From the NCBI GenBank assembly GCA_021732445.1, contig JAKFUZ010000014.1, positions 1-64,000 on the forward strand: DNA of 64,000 nucleotides, read 5' to 3'. Positions 10,847 through 17,691 of the stretch are shown here, in pieces. A model generated the notes under the pieces. It worked only from the letters and a program-made list of their open reading frames with translations. It was not told where the DNA came from and searched no databases. A program made the position numbers and the translations under genes. Positions within the stretch are counted from its first letter, which is position 1. Each line of letters opens with the position of its first letter. This stretch comes from Sphingomonas sp. GTDB lineage: Bacteria; Pseudomonadota; Alphaproteobacteria; Sphingomonadales; Sphingomonadaceae.

Positions 10847-10875
10847 GTTGCCGTTGGACCGTCGATCTCTGCACC
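10847..10875 (+). repeat. Degenerate CRISPR repeat upstream of tracrRNA (R1)
   Basis: GTTGCCGTTGGACC followed by GTCGATCTCTG matches the first 25 or so positions of the array repeat with one substitution and one inserted T. It lies in the same orientation as the array repeats, outside the array, directly in front of a second degenerate copy and the tracrRNA anti-repeat. Confidence 0.85.
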
Positions 10876-10903
10876 TTGACCGCGATCTGTGAGCTGCTAT
10901 CAT
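10876..10903 (+). promoter_or_regulatory. Degenerate CRISPR repeat R2 forming the likely tracrRNA promoter
   Basis: This segment matches repeat positions 9-36 at about 23 of 28 positions. It contains TTGACC (10876-10881) and TATCAT (10898-10903) with 16 bp between them, a good sigma70 layout that would start transcription near 10910, inside the anti-repeat. Its GACCGCGATCT (10878-10888) is perfectly complementary to AGATCGCGGTC (10914-10924) in the anti-repeat, so a longer transcript would fold back here. Confidence 0.6.
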
Positions 10904-10985
10904 AGGAGTTCAGAGATCGCGGTCTGGCAGTTAACAAGTGTCAGTTCGCACCAGATAAGGGCGACGCTCCGGCGTCGCCTTTTTT
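10899..10985 (+). ncRNA. tracrRNA
   Basis: The trans-activating RNA pairs with repeat-derived crRNA and is needed for Cas9 loading. Bases 10899-10935 are complementary to the array repeat: a 17-nt core (repeat segment GACCGCGATCTCTGAAC) is perfectly paired, flanked by imperfect and G-U-rich pairing, which gives the bulge typical of such duplexes. A 24-nt linker leads to a strong terminator hairpin ending in T6. It is divergent from cas9. The 5' end is inferred: about 10909 if the R2 promoter is used, further upstream if a long form exists. Confidence 0.9.
10960..10985 (+). terminator. Rho-independent terminator of tracrRNA
   Basis: GGCGACGC (10960-10967) pairs perfectly with GCGTCGCC (10972-10979) around a TCCG loop, followed by six T residues. 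It defines the tracrRNA 3' end. Confidence 0.93.
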
Positions 10986-11304
10986 ATGCACGTCGCCGCA
11001 AGCGTCACATTGTGTCTGAGCCGAGATTTCAGATCTTGAGGCTGTGGGATAGAGTGTCAAACTGAAACCGCATCTTCTATCCGCGTTCGTTCATTTAGCG
11101 GGTCCCACGCTTATTATTCATTTGCCCGCAAAGCTTCTCTTCTGAACCAGATGAGGCTGTCCCATCGTGACGTTGCCAAACATTGACCGTTGAAAGGTTC
11201 ATTATAGGAAGCCCGCGCGGCAGGAGGCAACGACACCAAAGCCAGCGCCATCGAAATATCGCAAGATTACCTGGGTTGCATATAGTTCCGCGCTTAAGGT
11301 GTGG
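10986..11304. other. Gene-poor junction between tracrRNA and the ParB-domain fragment
   Basis: I see no credible gene here. The minus-strand reading frame of the ParB-domain fragment continues as far as 11095, but its residues (KRGTICNPGNLAIF onwards) look like unrelated DNA fused after a break. A deletion or insertion junction near 11305 is likely; no terminal inverted repeats could be assigned. Confidence 0.5.
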
Positions 11305-11592
11305 CTGTGTCGGCGACAGATGCGCCAGGCAGATGGTTGGCACCTGCGCCATGCCAAGGCCCCGCGCCGCCTCAGCCAGCGCATGCCCCGCAATCGTGAC
11401 ATCCTCGGCATCGATCAGAACCGGCACGTTGAACCCGAAGGCCGAAATCGAGGCTTTCAGCGCCTTGATCTGAGCCTTGGGGTGGGTGCGCGGATTGCGG
11501 GTCTGCGCCTTCAACCGCTCAACCGGCAAATAGGCGATTTCCAGCCGACTGTTCGGCAGCCAAGCGGCGGGAAGAGAACAGGACTGGGACAT
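11305..11592 (-). pseudogene. Truncated ParB/Srx-domain protein (5' fragment)
   Basis: About 96 residues resemble the N-terminal ParB-like nuclease domain of phage- or plasmid-type proteins, often the front part of DNA methyltransferases: IAYLPVERLKAQTRNPRTHP, then a helix with QIKALKASI, then GFNVPVLID and TIAGHALAEAARGLG with the conserved G-H-x-x-x-x-A box. Similarity stops abruptly after AHLSPTQ (about 11305) and the frame runs on into unrelated residues until 11095. The rest of the gene, including any methylase domain, is missing. Start MSQSCSL at 11592. Probably non-functional debris of a mobile element; the exact parent family is uncertain. Confidence 0.6.
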
Positions 11593-11736
11593 GGCAGGCT
11601 CCTCGAATGATGGGAGCTTGCCATTGATCACATATCCATTGCCAAAATAGACTCAAAAATCTGCGAACGAGAGGCATTCTCACAAAGGCATGGCCTGCCG
11701 ACGAAGCTGACCTTGAAAATCACTGCGCAACCGGTT

Positions 11737-11766
11737 ATGTGTATAAAAATATCAAAGGGTACACAT
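11737..11766. promoter_or_regulatory. Candidate VapB operator
   Basis: ATGTGTA (11737-11743) and TACACAT (11760-11766) form a perfect 7-bp inverted repeat separated by 16 bp. The right arm abuts the vapB ATG, and a good ribosome-binding site, AAGGG (11755-11759), lies between the arms. A -10-like TATAAA (11742-11747) overlaps the left arm. The arrangement fits conditional autoregulation by the VapBC complex, a general property of the family; binding here is inferred. Confidence 0.5.
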
Positions 11767-11961
11767 ATGCGGACCAATATCGTGATCGATGACGAATTGA
11801 TCGCTGATGCCATGCGGGCCACTGGCCTTCGCACCAAGCGTGAGGCCGTTGAGCTCGGATTGAAAACGCTGCTGCGGTTGCGCAAGCAGGAAGAGGTGCG
11901 CGCTTTCCGGGGAAAGCTGGCATGGACTGGTGATCTCGATGCCATGAGAACGGATCAATGA
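11767..11961 (+). CDS. vapB: VapB-type antitoxin
   Basis: 64 residues. Starts MRTNIVIDDELIADAMRATG with a following TKREAVELGLKTLL, the ribbon-helix-helix pattern of VapB antitoxins of the type found with PIN toxins (DUF2191-like). The C-terminal part, with FRGKLAW and DLDAMR, would wrap the toxin active site. The start was chosen for the AAGGG site seven bases upstream. It overlaps vapC by four bases (ATGA), so the pair is translationally coupled. It should neutralise VapC and repress its own promoter. Confidence 0.88.
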   Translation: MRTNIVIDDELIADAMRATGLRTKREAVELGLKTLLRLRKQEEVRAFRGKLAWTGDLDAMRTDQ

Positions 11962-12359
11962 TCCTTGTCGATTCGAGTGTCTGGATCGACTATTTCCGCG
12001 GGGTTTCGAGCCCGCAAACGGATCGGCTAGATAGCCTGCTCGGGATGGAGCTGGTGGCGGTCGGCGATATCATTCTCACCGAAGTCTTGCAGGGGTTCGA
12101 CAGCGATAGCGACTTTCGTCAGGCATTGCAGCTCATGCAGTCCTTCGAGCCGATCCATATTGGCGGACAGGATATTGCGCTTGCGGCCGCGCAGAACTTC
12201 AGGTCCTTGCGCACGCGCGGGATCACGATACGCAAGACCATCGATACGCTGATTGCCACGCGCTGCATCCATGACGGGATTTCGCTCCTGTTCGCTGATC
12301 GCGACTTTGAGCCGTTTGCCACCCATCTCGGTCTGAAATCCGCATTACCGATAGTCTGA
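11958..12359 (+). CDS. vapC: VapC-type PIN-domain ribonuclease toxin
   Basis: 133 residues covering a complete PIN domain. Acidic metal-binding residues appear at the expected places: Asp4 in ILVDSSVWIDYF, a Glu in LTEVLQGF, and Asp residues in TIDTLIATRC and LLFADRDF. PIN-domain VapC toxins cut RNA, often tRNA or rRNA. It follows vapB with a four-base overlap. The pair sits between CRISPR-Cas and a polymorphic toxin, consistent with an accessory island. No truncation or missing residue seen. Confidence 0.9.
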   Translation: MILVDSSVWIDYFRGVSSPQTDRLDSLLGMELVAVGDIILTEVLQGFDSDSDFRQALQLMQSFEPIHIGGQDIALAAAQNFRSLRTRGITIRKTIDTLIATRCIHDGISLLFADRDFEPFATHLGLKSALPIV

Positions 12360-12447
12360 CAAAAAGATGACATAGACCTGCGCATCGGAATATGCCGGGA
12401 TCAGGTCGATGGCCCGCCAGGTTTCAGTCCCGCCAGATCAGGTGCAA

Positions 12448-13076
12448 CTACTGATCGGGATTGATCGCGAAACGACGATCGGCGGCGATGAGCGGTGCCA
12501 GTTGCGCTCCGCGTTGAACGATCGCCCGGAACACCGCGATGTGCCGCAGATCCAATCCCATCGCGTTGTCGGAAAGACCCGGTTGAACCAGCGTTTCGTC
12601 GATTGCGATGGCACAGTGCAGGGCGGGCCGGGTCGGTCTCCAGACTCGTTCTTGAAAACGAATGGCCTTCTCCTCGTCACTGCCGCAAAGCCATAGTGCA
12701 ATCTGTCGCTGCGTGAATTTCCAGATACCGTCGATCGAACGGTGGGGCCAAGGCCGATCAGTTCCGATGCCCAGGGCCGTACGGCGCGGGCAGTTTCATT
12801 CCGATCCGCAAGTCGGCGTCGGGCGGTGCGCAGTTTAATGCGCGTCCACCTGGGTGAAACGGCGACGAGCCTATCCATTCGTTCGTCATCGAACGGATCG
12901 TCCCTGCCGTCGACCCTGTTCATCGCGTGGAGATACGAGGCGGTCCAAGCTAACTCGGCATCAGTTCGGGCGCTCTCTTCTCGATCACCGGGGAAAGCCA
13001 GTGCCGCGAAAAACCGAGCGCCGGTCTCAAAGTCATGGCCGATCGCTGGACCAACGACCGACTCCCGACCTGTCAT
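12448..13076 (-). pseudogene. Frameshifted gene of unknown function
   Basis: Two adjacent minus-strand frames look like one protein of about 209 residues. The front part starts at MTGRESVVG (13076, after a GGGGGAAG ribosome-binding site) and reads to ASELIGLGPTV. The back part continues in another frame with IDGIWKFTQRQIALWLCGS and ends QLAPLIAADRRFAINPDQ with a TAG at 12448. The switch is near 12740-12760. Both halves have natural amino-acid composition and W/F-rich segments, whereas continuing either frame past the switch gives arginine-rich noise. I do not recognise the family. Either a real frameshift or a sequencing error; overlapping plus-strand frames look like shadows. Confidence 0.5.
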
Positions 13077-13470
13077 CTTCCCCCAATCCTTTGCTGATCC
13101 AAGAACAGGTCGTTCCCCACCTGATATCGACCTGATATAGGGCTTGTCCTTGCGGCTTTCAGACCTGTTATTGCCTCGCCGATTTGATCCCAGCAACGTG
13201 ATGATTCTGCGCCATTTTGCTCGTCGATACCTACCCCTACGCTGGTTTTCGACCTGATGATCGCTGCGAATCTGCGAATAACAGGTTATATCAGGGTGAG
13301 ACTCGTTCGCTAAGGACTGCGTCGCGCACCACACTCCTGAAATGGGGCTCCGTAACGGACAAAACCGGGTACCGCGGCCGGGCCAAGGCGAACGGCATCG
13401 GGCATTCATCGCTTGACTTGTTGGAGAATGTTGCTGATATGTTCTCGCCGCATTGAGCAGCGAGGGCGGC
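13077..13470. other. Intergenic stretch without a convincing gene
   Basis: About 390 bases separate the frameshifted gene from the toxin. Short frames on both strands have no natural composition. The interval must hold divergent promoters for its neighbours, but I find no confident -35/-10 pair. Confidence 0.45.
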
Positions 13471-14538
13471 ATGATTCAGATATCCGAAAGTGAATGGCGT
13501 AACGCTTTTTCGGTTTGGCTACGGACAGGAAAATTACCCCAGATTGCAACCACCGACGGTATCGAACGCAAGCACAACCCCTGGCACGACCCGTCGGATG
13601 GACGTTTTACCTTTGCGGGCTCAGGGCGCCATTATGGTGCCGGCGGGGCAGGGTTGAGCAGTCGCGCCAGCGGCCGTTACCCCGGGTCCGTCGATCGTCA
13701 AAAGCCGCGCCAGCCCCGTATCTCAACACGCCCGAGCGCGGTAACGCCGCCCGCCGGGCAAACGGGGCAGCCCAGCCGGAACCCGCCTTTTCCCGTGGCG
13801 GCCCAGCCGCGGTCGATGCCCACCGTCTCGCAGCGAGCCGGTCTGCCAAATCCCGTCGCCGAGTTTGTCATGGGTGCCGGTGAAGGGGGATATGAAGTGA
13901 TGAAAGGGACGGTTGCTGGCGCGTATGCCGCGCTGACGACGAACCCAGTCACTACCGTTCGCAATGCTGGTCTCGGAATCGCCGGCATGATCGACATGGC
14001 GATAGCCGCCGAGGATACGCCGGCCCGAGTCCGACTCTCGCGCGCGGTGAGCGCGGCGGCCAACGCGTCGCCCCGCGAGCTCGGCCGTGCAACGGGAACA
14101 GTCACTAGCAATGTGGCGCTTGCTGCGGCGCCGGGTGCGGCGCTTGCCAAGGTGTCGCAGGTGCGCCGCCTCCGGATGGCAAGCCCTAGTGCTGGTCGGT
14201 TTCCCCCACCGGAGATCAATTGGGTTAATGAAAATCTCGGCCGCGACAGCCCGGCAAAGCGGTACAACGACACTGCGCCGGGTGCCCGGTCTGGCCAAGC
14301 GCCGACATTAGTGCGGACATTGCCAGACGGTTCGAAGCGGCCTGTCAAGTTCGATGGCTTCCAGGGCGAGTATGTTATCGACCGGAAATTGAAAATAGTC
14401 GATGCACCACATGCACGCAATCAGTTGGTACGGCAGTCTGAGGTATTGGCACAGCATCGCCTTATTGGGCTATGGGAGGTTCCAACACAGACCCAAAAGA
14501 CCAAAGCTGTTCAAGAAGATGAATATCACAAACATTAA
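13471..14538 (+). CDS. Polymorphic toxin with nuclease-like C-terminal domain
   Basis: 355 residues. The N-terminal part has HNPWHDPSDGRFTFAGSG (about 30-50), a N-P-x-H-D-P-x-x-G-R-F-T motif I associate with phage-like and secreted toxins. A proline/arginine-rich linker, a hydrophobic Ala/Gly-rich middle (about 135-245) and a C-terminal domain follow. The last 65 residues read VKFDGFQGEYVIDRKLKIVD, then HARNQLVRQSEVLAQHRLIG and LWEVPTQTQK, a pattern like restriction-endonuclease-fold toxins (E...D-R-K, then Q-x-x-R-Q and G-x-W-E-V-P). No signal peptide seen; the delivery route is unknown. ATG at 13471 is preferred over the in-frame TTG at 13453. A small gene, a likely immunity candidate, begins 18 bp downstream. 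Confidence 0.65.
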   Translation: MIQISESEWRNAFSVWLRTGKLPQIATTDGIERKHNPWHDPSDGRFTFAGSGRHYGAGGAGLSSRASGRYPGSVDRQKPRQPRISTRPSAVTPPAGQTGQPSRNPPFPVAAQPRSMPTVSQRAGLPNPVAEFVMGAGEGGYEVMKGTVAGAYAALTTNPVTTVRNAGLGIAGMIDMAIAAEDTPARVRLSRAVSAAANASPRELGRATGTVTSNVALAAAPGAALAKVSQVRRLRMASPSAGRFPPPEINWVNENLGRDSPAKRYNDTAPGARSGQAPTLVRTLPDGSKRPVKFDGFQGEYVIDRKLKIVDAPHARNQLVRQSEVLAQHRLIGLWEVPTQTQKTKAVQEDEYHKH

Positions 14539-14556
14539 TGTAAGGGTTGTTAAGCC

Positions 14557-14867
14557 ATGATTGCTGATCAGGTTGCGCGTATCATTGCCGATTTTTTCGT
14601 ATTCCTCTCCTCACTGATGAAAATAACCTCAATCTTGATACGGCTGTTGAAATGACGGAGAATTTGGCTGAACGACTTGAGGCGATGGACAAGAGATTTC
14701 TCCGGGATTTGGTCGATGCCTTTCAGGTTATCGCTGCAGAATATAGCGGGGAAGCGAAAGAGGTCGTGCAAAACATTGCGTATAGCTGCTATCTTGAAGA
14801 GGCGTTGGCAGCGGACAATCCTGTCAGGCTGGCCGAGTTGGAGGCCTTGCGCGAAGCGCGGGACTGA
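14557..14867 (+). CDS. Candidate immunity protein, needs a -1 frameshift to be read in full
   Basis: Frame 0 from ATG 14557 gives MIADQVARIIADFF and ends at 14655 after 32 residues. Shifting -1 at 14592-14598 joins it to RIPLLTDENNLNLDTAVEM, then TENLAERLEAMDKRFLRDLV to the stop at 14867, a 103-residue acidic helical protein. The downstream part could also start alone at ATG 14652 (71 residues). Its position directly behind the toxin and its small acidic nature fit an immunity role, but I recognise no family. The break could be programmed frameshifting, a homopolymer mutation, or a sequencing error. Confidence 0.5.
14592..14598 (+). other. Slippery heptamer T_TTT_TTC
   Basis: In the zero frame (GAT TTT TTC GTA) the sequence is T TTT TTC, a perfect X_XXY_YYZ slippery site. 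A -1 slip leads straight into the open downstream frame (CGT ATT CCT). No downstream pseudoknot was worked out. Confidence 0.45.
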
Positions 14868-15147
14868 GAACCAGCAATGCCAGCGCGGGGCGATGAGAGG
14901 GAGGCGCAAACTAAGGGCCAATGCCTTCCTGCTGGCCGCGACTGACGGAAATCATCCAATGATTTGAGTGCGCAGCTTTGCCCCCAATGGCCGCACCACA
15001 CTCGTGAAATTCCTGGGACGCCGCGCCTTGCCCGCCGGGGCCGCGCGGCTTGCCCGTTTCTTCGGCGGCTTTGCTCCCCGGTCGAGCGTTGGCCAATCGC
15101 TAACCGGGGCTCGACCAGCGCGGCCACGCGCACCGCGACCGCGACGG

Positions 15148-15876
15148 TCACTCCACGACGCGGTAGGCGATATGCGCAATCGGCCGCGCGGCGCGGTGGT
15201 CATGGAGCTGGCGCAACCGCTCAAGCTGGCCAAGCGAGGCACCAAGCCGGGCCGCGGCGCCGAGCGCCCCCTGCCGGTGCAGCGACATCACGGAAGGCTC
15301 GTCAAGCTCGTCGAGCGCGGGCTGGCTGACCGAATACAGGCCGTCGATCTGATGTTCATGGCCCCCGGCATCGGCGAGCACAAGCGCCAGCGGCTGCACG
15401 ATGCCGTGTGCCGCCAGCATCTGCGCCAGGCGCTGTGCGGCGGCGACATCATCAACCAGCACGGCCAGCGAGCGTGCGATCGCTTGCGTGAAACCGGTCG
15501 GGCCGCCTGCGTCAAACAGCGGCTCGCCCTCGGCGGTGCCAAGCAGCCCGCTATCCTCATCGATCGCAAGACCATGCGCCGCCGCTGCATCATGATAAAA
15601 TGGAAAGCGCAGCATCGTGCCCGGCACCCATGTCGCGTGCCAGCGCCCGTCCAGCACATAGAGATTGTCGCCCGGCCAGAAGCCAAAAAGCGCGACGATG
15701 CTGAAGGCGCCGGTCGTGCCATCCTTCATCAGCGCCAGCGGATAATCGGCACAGGCCAGCGGGATTTCACTTAGCCCGAGCACCGCGTGCTGATGGCGCG
15801 CACCATAAGCGGTGTCAGGCCGCGGCCGCAGCCTGAGCGCGCCATGCCGTTCGGCCGTGAGGGGGCGGATCGCCAC
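15148..15876 (-). CDS. SapC family protein
   Basis: 242 residues starting from GTG at 15876, six bases after the halogenase-like stop. Features shared with SapC proteins are an N-terminal HGALRLRP, then VLGLSEIPLACADYPLALMK, and FSIVALFGFWPGDNLYV, with LPFYHD-like FPFYHDAAAAHG later. Members occur beside TonB receptors and tryptophan-halogenase-like genes in Caulobacterales and Sphingomonadales; the biochemical role is unknown. No signal peptide or membrane segment seen, so probably cytoplasmic. It forms a two-gene operon with the upstream halogenase-like gene, divergent from the TonB receptor. Confidence 0.85.
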   Translation of the reverse strand: MAIRPLTAERHGALRLRPRPDTAYGARHQHAVLGLSEIPLACADYPLALMKDGTTGAFSIVALFGFWPGDNLYVLDGRWHATWVPGTMLRFPFYHDAAAAHGLAIDEDSGLLGTAEGEPLFDAGGPTGFTQAIARSLAVLVDDVAAAQRLAQMLAAHGIVQPLALVLADAGGHEHQIDGLYSVSQPALDELDEPSVMSLHRQGALGAAARLGASLGQLERLRQLHDHRAARPIAHIAYRVVE

Positions 15877-15882
15877 GGCCCG

Positions 15883-17433
15883 CTACACCGCCTGCAAGCC
15901 ATGGGCGCGGATCGTGTCGAGCAGGTCGCGGTGGCGGGGTAGCTGGGCCATTGCCTCGCGGCGGACCCGGTCATTGGCGGCAAACCAGCGCCGCGCCGCG
16001 CCCTGGTCGGCATGGATTTCGGCAAGGCCGGCATGGTTGTTGGCAAAGCCCATGCCGTGCAGGATATATTGATAGCTCGGCCACGAGAAAACCTCGGGCT
16101 GGTGGGCAAAATCCTGCGCGGCGGGCGGGTGGTGGCGCCAGATTTCCAGCTTTTCGCGCAGCCCGTCGGGCACGCTCGCCGGATCGACATTGTCACGCCA
16201 AAAGCCAGTGTCGGTGCGCTTTGTCAGAAGGTAATGCAGCTTGAGGAATTCAATGATCCGCTCCCAGTGGTGCGTGAACGCGGCGTTGAACTGATCGGCC
16301 ATGGTGCGCATCACGGCGCGGGTGCGCGGCAGCCGGTCGGCCAGGCAATCCACCGCGGTTTCAACGAGCATCAGCGCCGACGCTTCCAGCGGCTCAAGAA
16401 ACCCCGCCGACAACCCGACCGCGACACAGTTGTGCGACCAGAAGGTTTCCCGGTGCCCGGCCCTGATCGCAATCCGGCGCGCGGCCAGCCCGTCCGCCTG
16501 CGGCCCGATATAGGCCCGCAGCTCGGCTTCGGCGGCATCATGGCTGATATGGCTGCTCGAATAGACATGGCCGACGCCGCGCCGTGACCACAGGCCAATG
16601 TCCCAGATCCACCCGGCACTCTGCGCGGTCGAGATGGTGTGGCACGCAATGGCACTGTCAGGCATTGCATAGGGCACCTGCATCGCCAGGGCATGATCGG
16701 CGAACAGCACGTCGCTGCAATCGCGAAAGCGCGCGCCATAGACGTTGCCGATCAGCAACGCGGCAAAACCGGAGCAATCGACAAACAGGTCGCCTTCTAC
16801 CGCGCCGCCCTGCTTCAGGTCCAGCCCGGCGATATCGCCATTGTCCGCCATGCGCACGCCGATGACGTCATCGACGATATGCACCACGCCAAGCGTGTTT
16901 ACCGAATGGTCGCGCATCATCGTGGCGAACTTGCCCGCGTCGAGATGATAGGCGTAATTTGCAACGCCCCCATATTCAGGCGTGGTAATCGCCTTCGGGG
17001 CCAGCCCGCCTTCGCACAATGCCGGCTGGAAATCGACCGCATCGGCAAAAGCCGCCGGGTCGGTTGCGCGCCGCGCTTCCCAATGCCCCGAAAGGTTGAT
17101 CTGCGTTGCCCCCTGCGGCGGGTTGAGCGGGTGGTAATAGCCATCGGCATCGGTGCCGTCGGTCCAGCGGACGAACTTGGCCCCCTGTTTGAACGCGGCG
17201 TCACAGTCCCTGATGAAGCGCGTCTCCGAAATGCCCGCCTTGCGCAGCGTGTTGCGCATCGTCGGCCAGGTGCCTTCACCAACGCCGATGGTGCCGATTG
17301 CCGAAGACTCGACAAGCGTGACACGCACCGCATCTGGCCCCTTGCCATTGCGCGCCGCAATGCGTGCAGCCGCGATCCAGCCGGCGCTCCCGCCACCCAG
17401 AATAACCACATCGCGCAAGGGCTTATCCGACAT
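15883..17433 (-). CDS. Tryptophan-halogenase-like flavoprotein
   Basis: 516 residues. The N-terminus has the FAD motif VVILGGGSAGWIAAARIA; then comes GVGEGTWPTM, a signature of this family. A Lys sits in AFKQGAKFVRW, where the active-site Lys of PrnA-type halogenases is found. The W-x-W-x-I-P motif of true halogenases appears only as GWIWDIGL, so the Ile-Pro is lost. Paralogues next to SapC and TonB receptors are common in sphingomonads and have not generally been shown to halogenate free tryptophan; some may act on carbohydrates or peptides. Likely cytoplasmic and dependent on a flavin reductase. Upstream lies the divergent TonB receptor, suggesting shared control. Confidence 0.88.
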   Translation of the reverse strand: MSDKPLRDVVILGGGSAGWIAAARIAARNGKGPDAVRVTLVESSAIGTIGVGEGTWPTMRNTLRKAGISETRFIRDCDAAFKQGAKFVRWTDGTDADGYYHPLNPPQGATQINLSGHWEARRATDPAAFADAVDFQPALCEGGLAPKAITTPEYGGVANYAYHLDAGKFATMMRDHSVNTLGVVHIVDDVIGVRMADNGDIAGLDLKQGGAVEGDLFVDCSGFAALLIGNVYGARFRDCSDVLFADHALAMQVPYAMPDSAIACHTISTAQSAGWIWDIGLWSRRGVGHVYSSSHISHDAAEAELRAYIGPQADGLAARRIAIRAGHRETFWSHNCVAVGLSAGFLEPLEASALMLVETAVDCLADRLPRTRAVMRTMADQFNAAFTHHWERIIEFLKLHYLLTKRTDTGFWRDNVDPASVPDGLREKLEIWRHHPPAAQDFAHQPEVFSWPSYQYILHGMGFANNHAGLAEIHADQGAARRWFAANDRVRREAMAQLPRHRDLLDTIRAHGLQAV

Positions 17434-17691
17434 GCTTGTCCTTTTTGCACCGCCCGCGCCCGCCGCACCACCGGCGCGGCGAGGCGGCCCGCCGACGATC
17501 GGCCAATGACGGCGGCGGGGCCGCCGCTATCCGTCACCCCCCGAAATAACGCAGTGGATTATTCTTTCAATACGGTATTAAGTCATATATATGATCAAGC
17601 TCATGCGCGGGTCTGTGGTCAGCATCGCCCGAATATGAAAAAGCTGCGCGCGGCCCAACGACGCGCGGCACGCCAGAGGAGAGAGGGTGCC
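17434..17691. promoter_or_regulatory. Divergent control region between halogenase-like gene and TonB receptor
   Basis: The interval has a GC-rich left part and a strikingly AT-rich stretch at about 17556-17600. It contains an inverted repeat with AATAC and GTATT around a central G (17569-17579) and the palindrome CATATATATG (17584-17593), possible regulator sites. A purine-rich GAGGAGAGAGG ribosome-binding stretch precedes the receptor ATG. Regulator identity cannot be told. Confidence 0.35.

Noticed and set aside
12438..13472. A 344-residue minus-strand reading
   Set aside because: Its N-terminal third and C-terminal third look like noise; the evidence fits a shorter frameshifted gene (12448-13076) better.
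16639..17691. 351-residue in-frame extension before the TonB receptor
   Set aside because: It runs antisense through the halogenase-like gene; the signal peptide and ribosome-binding site mark the start at 17692.
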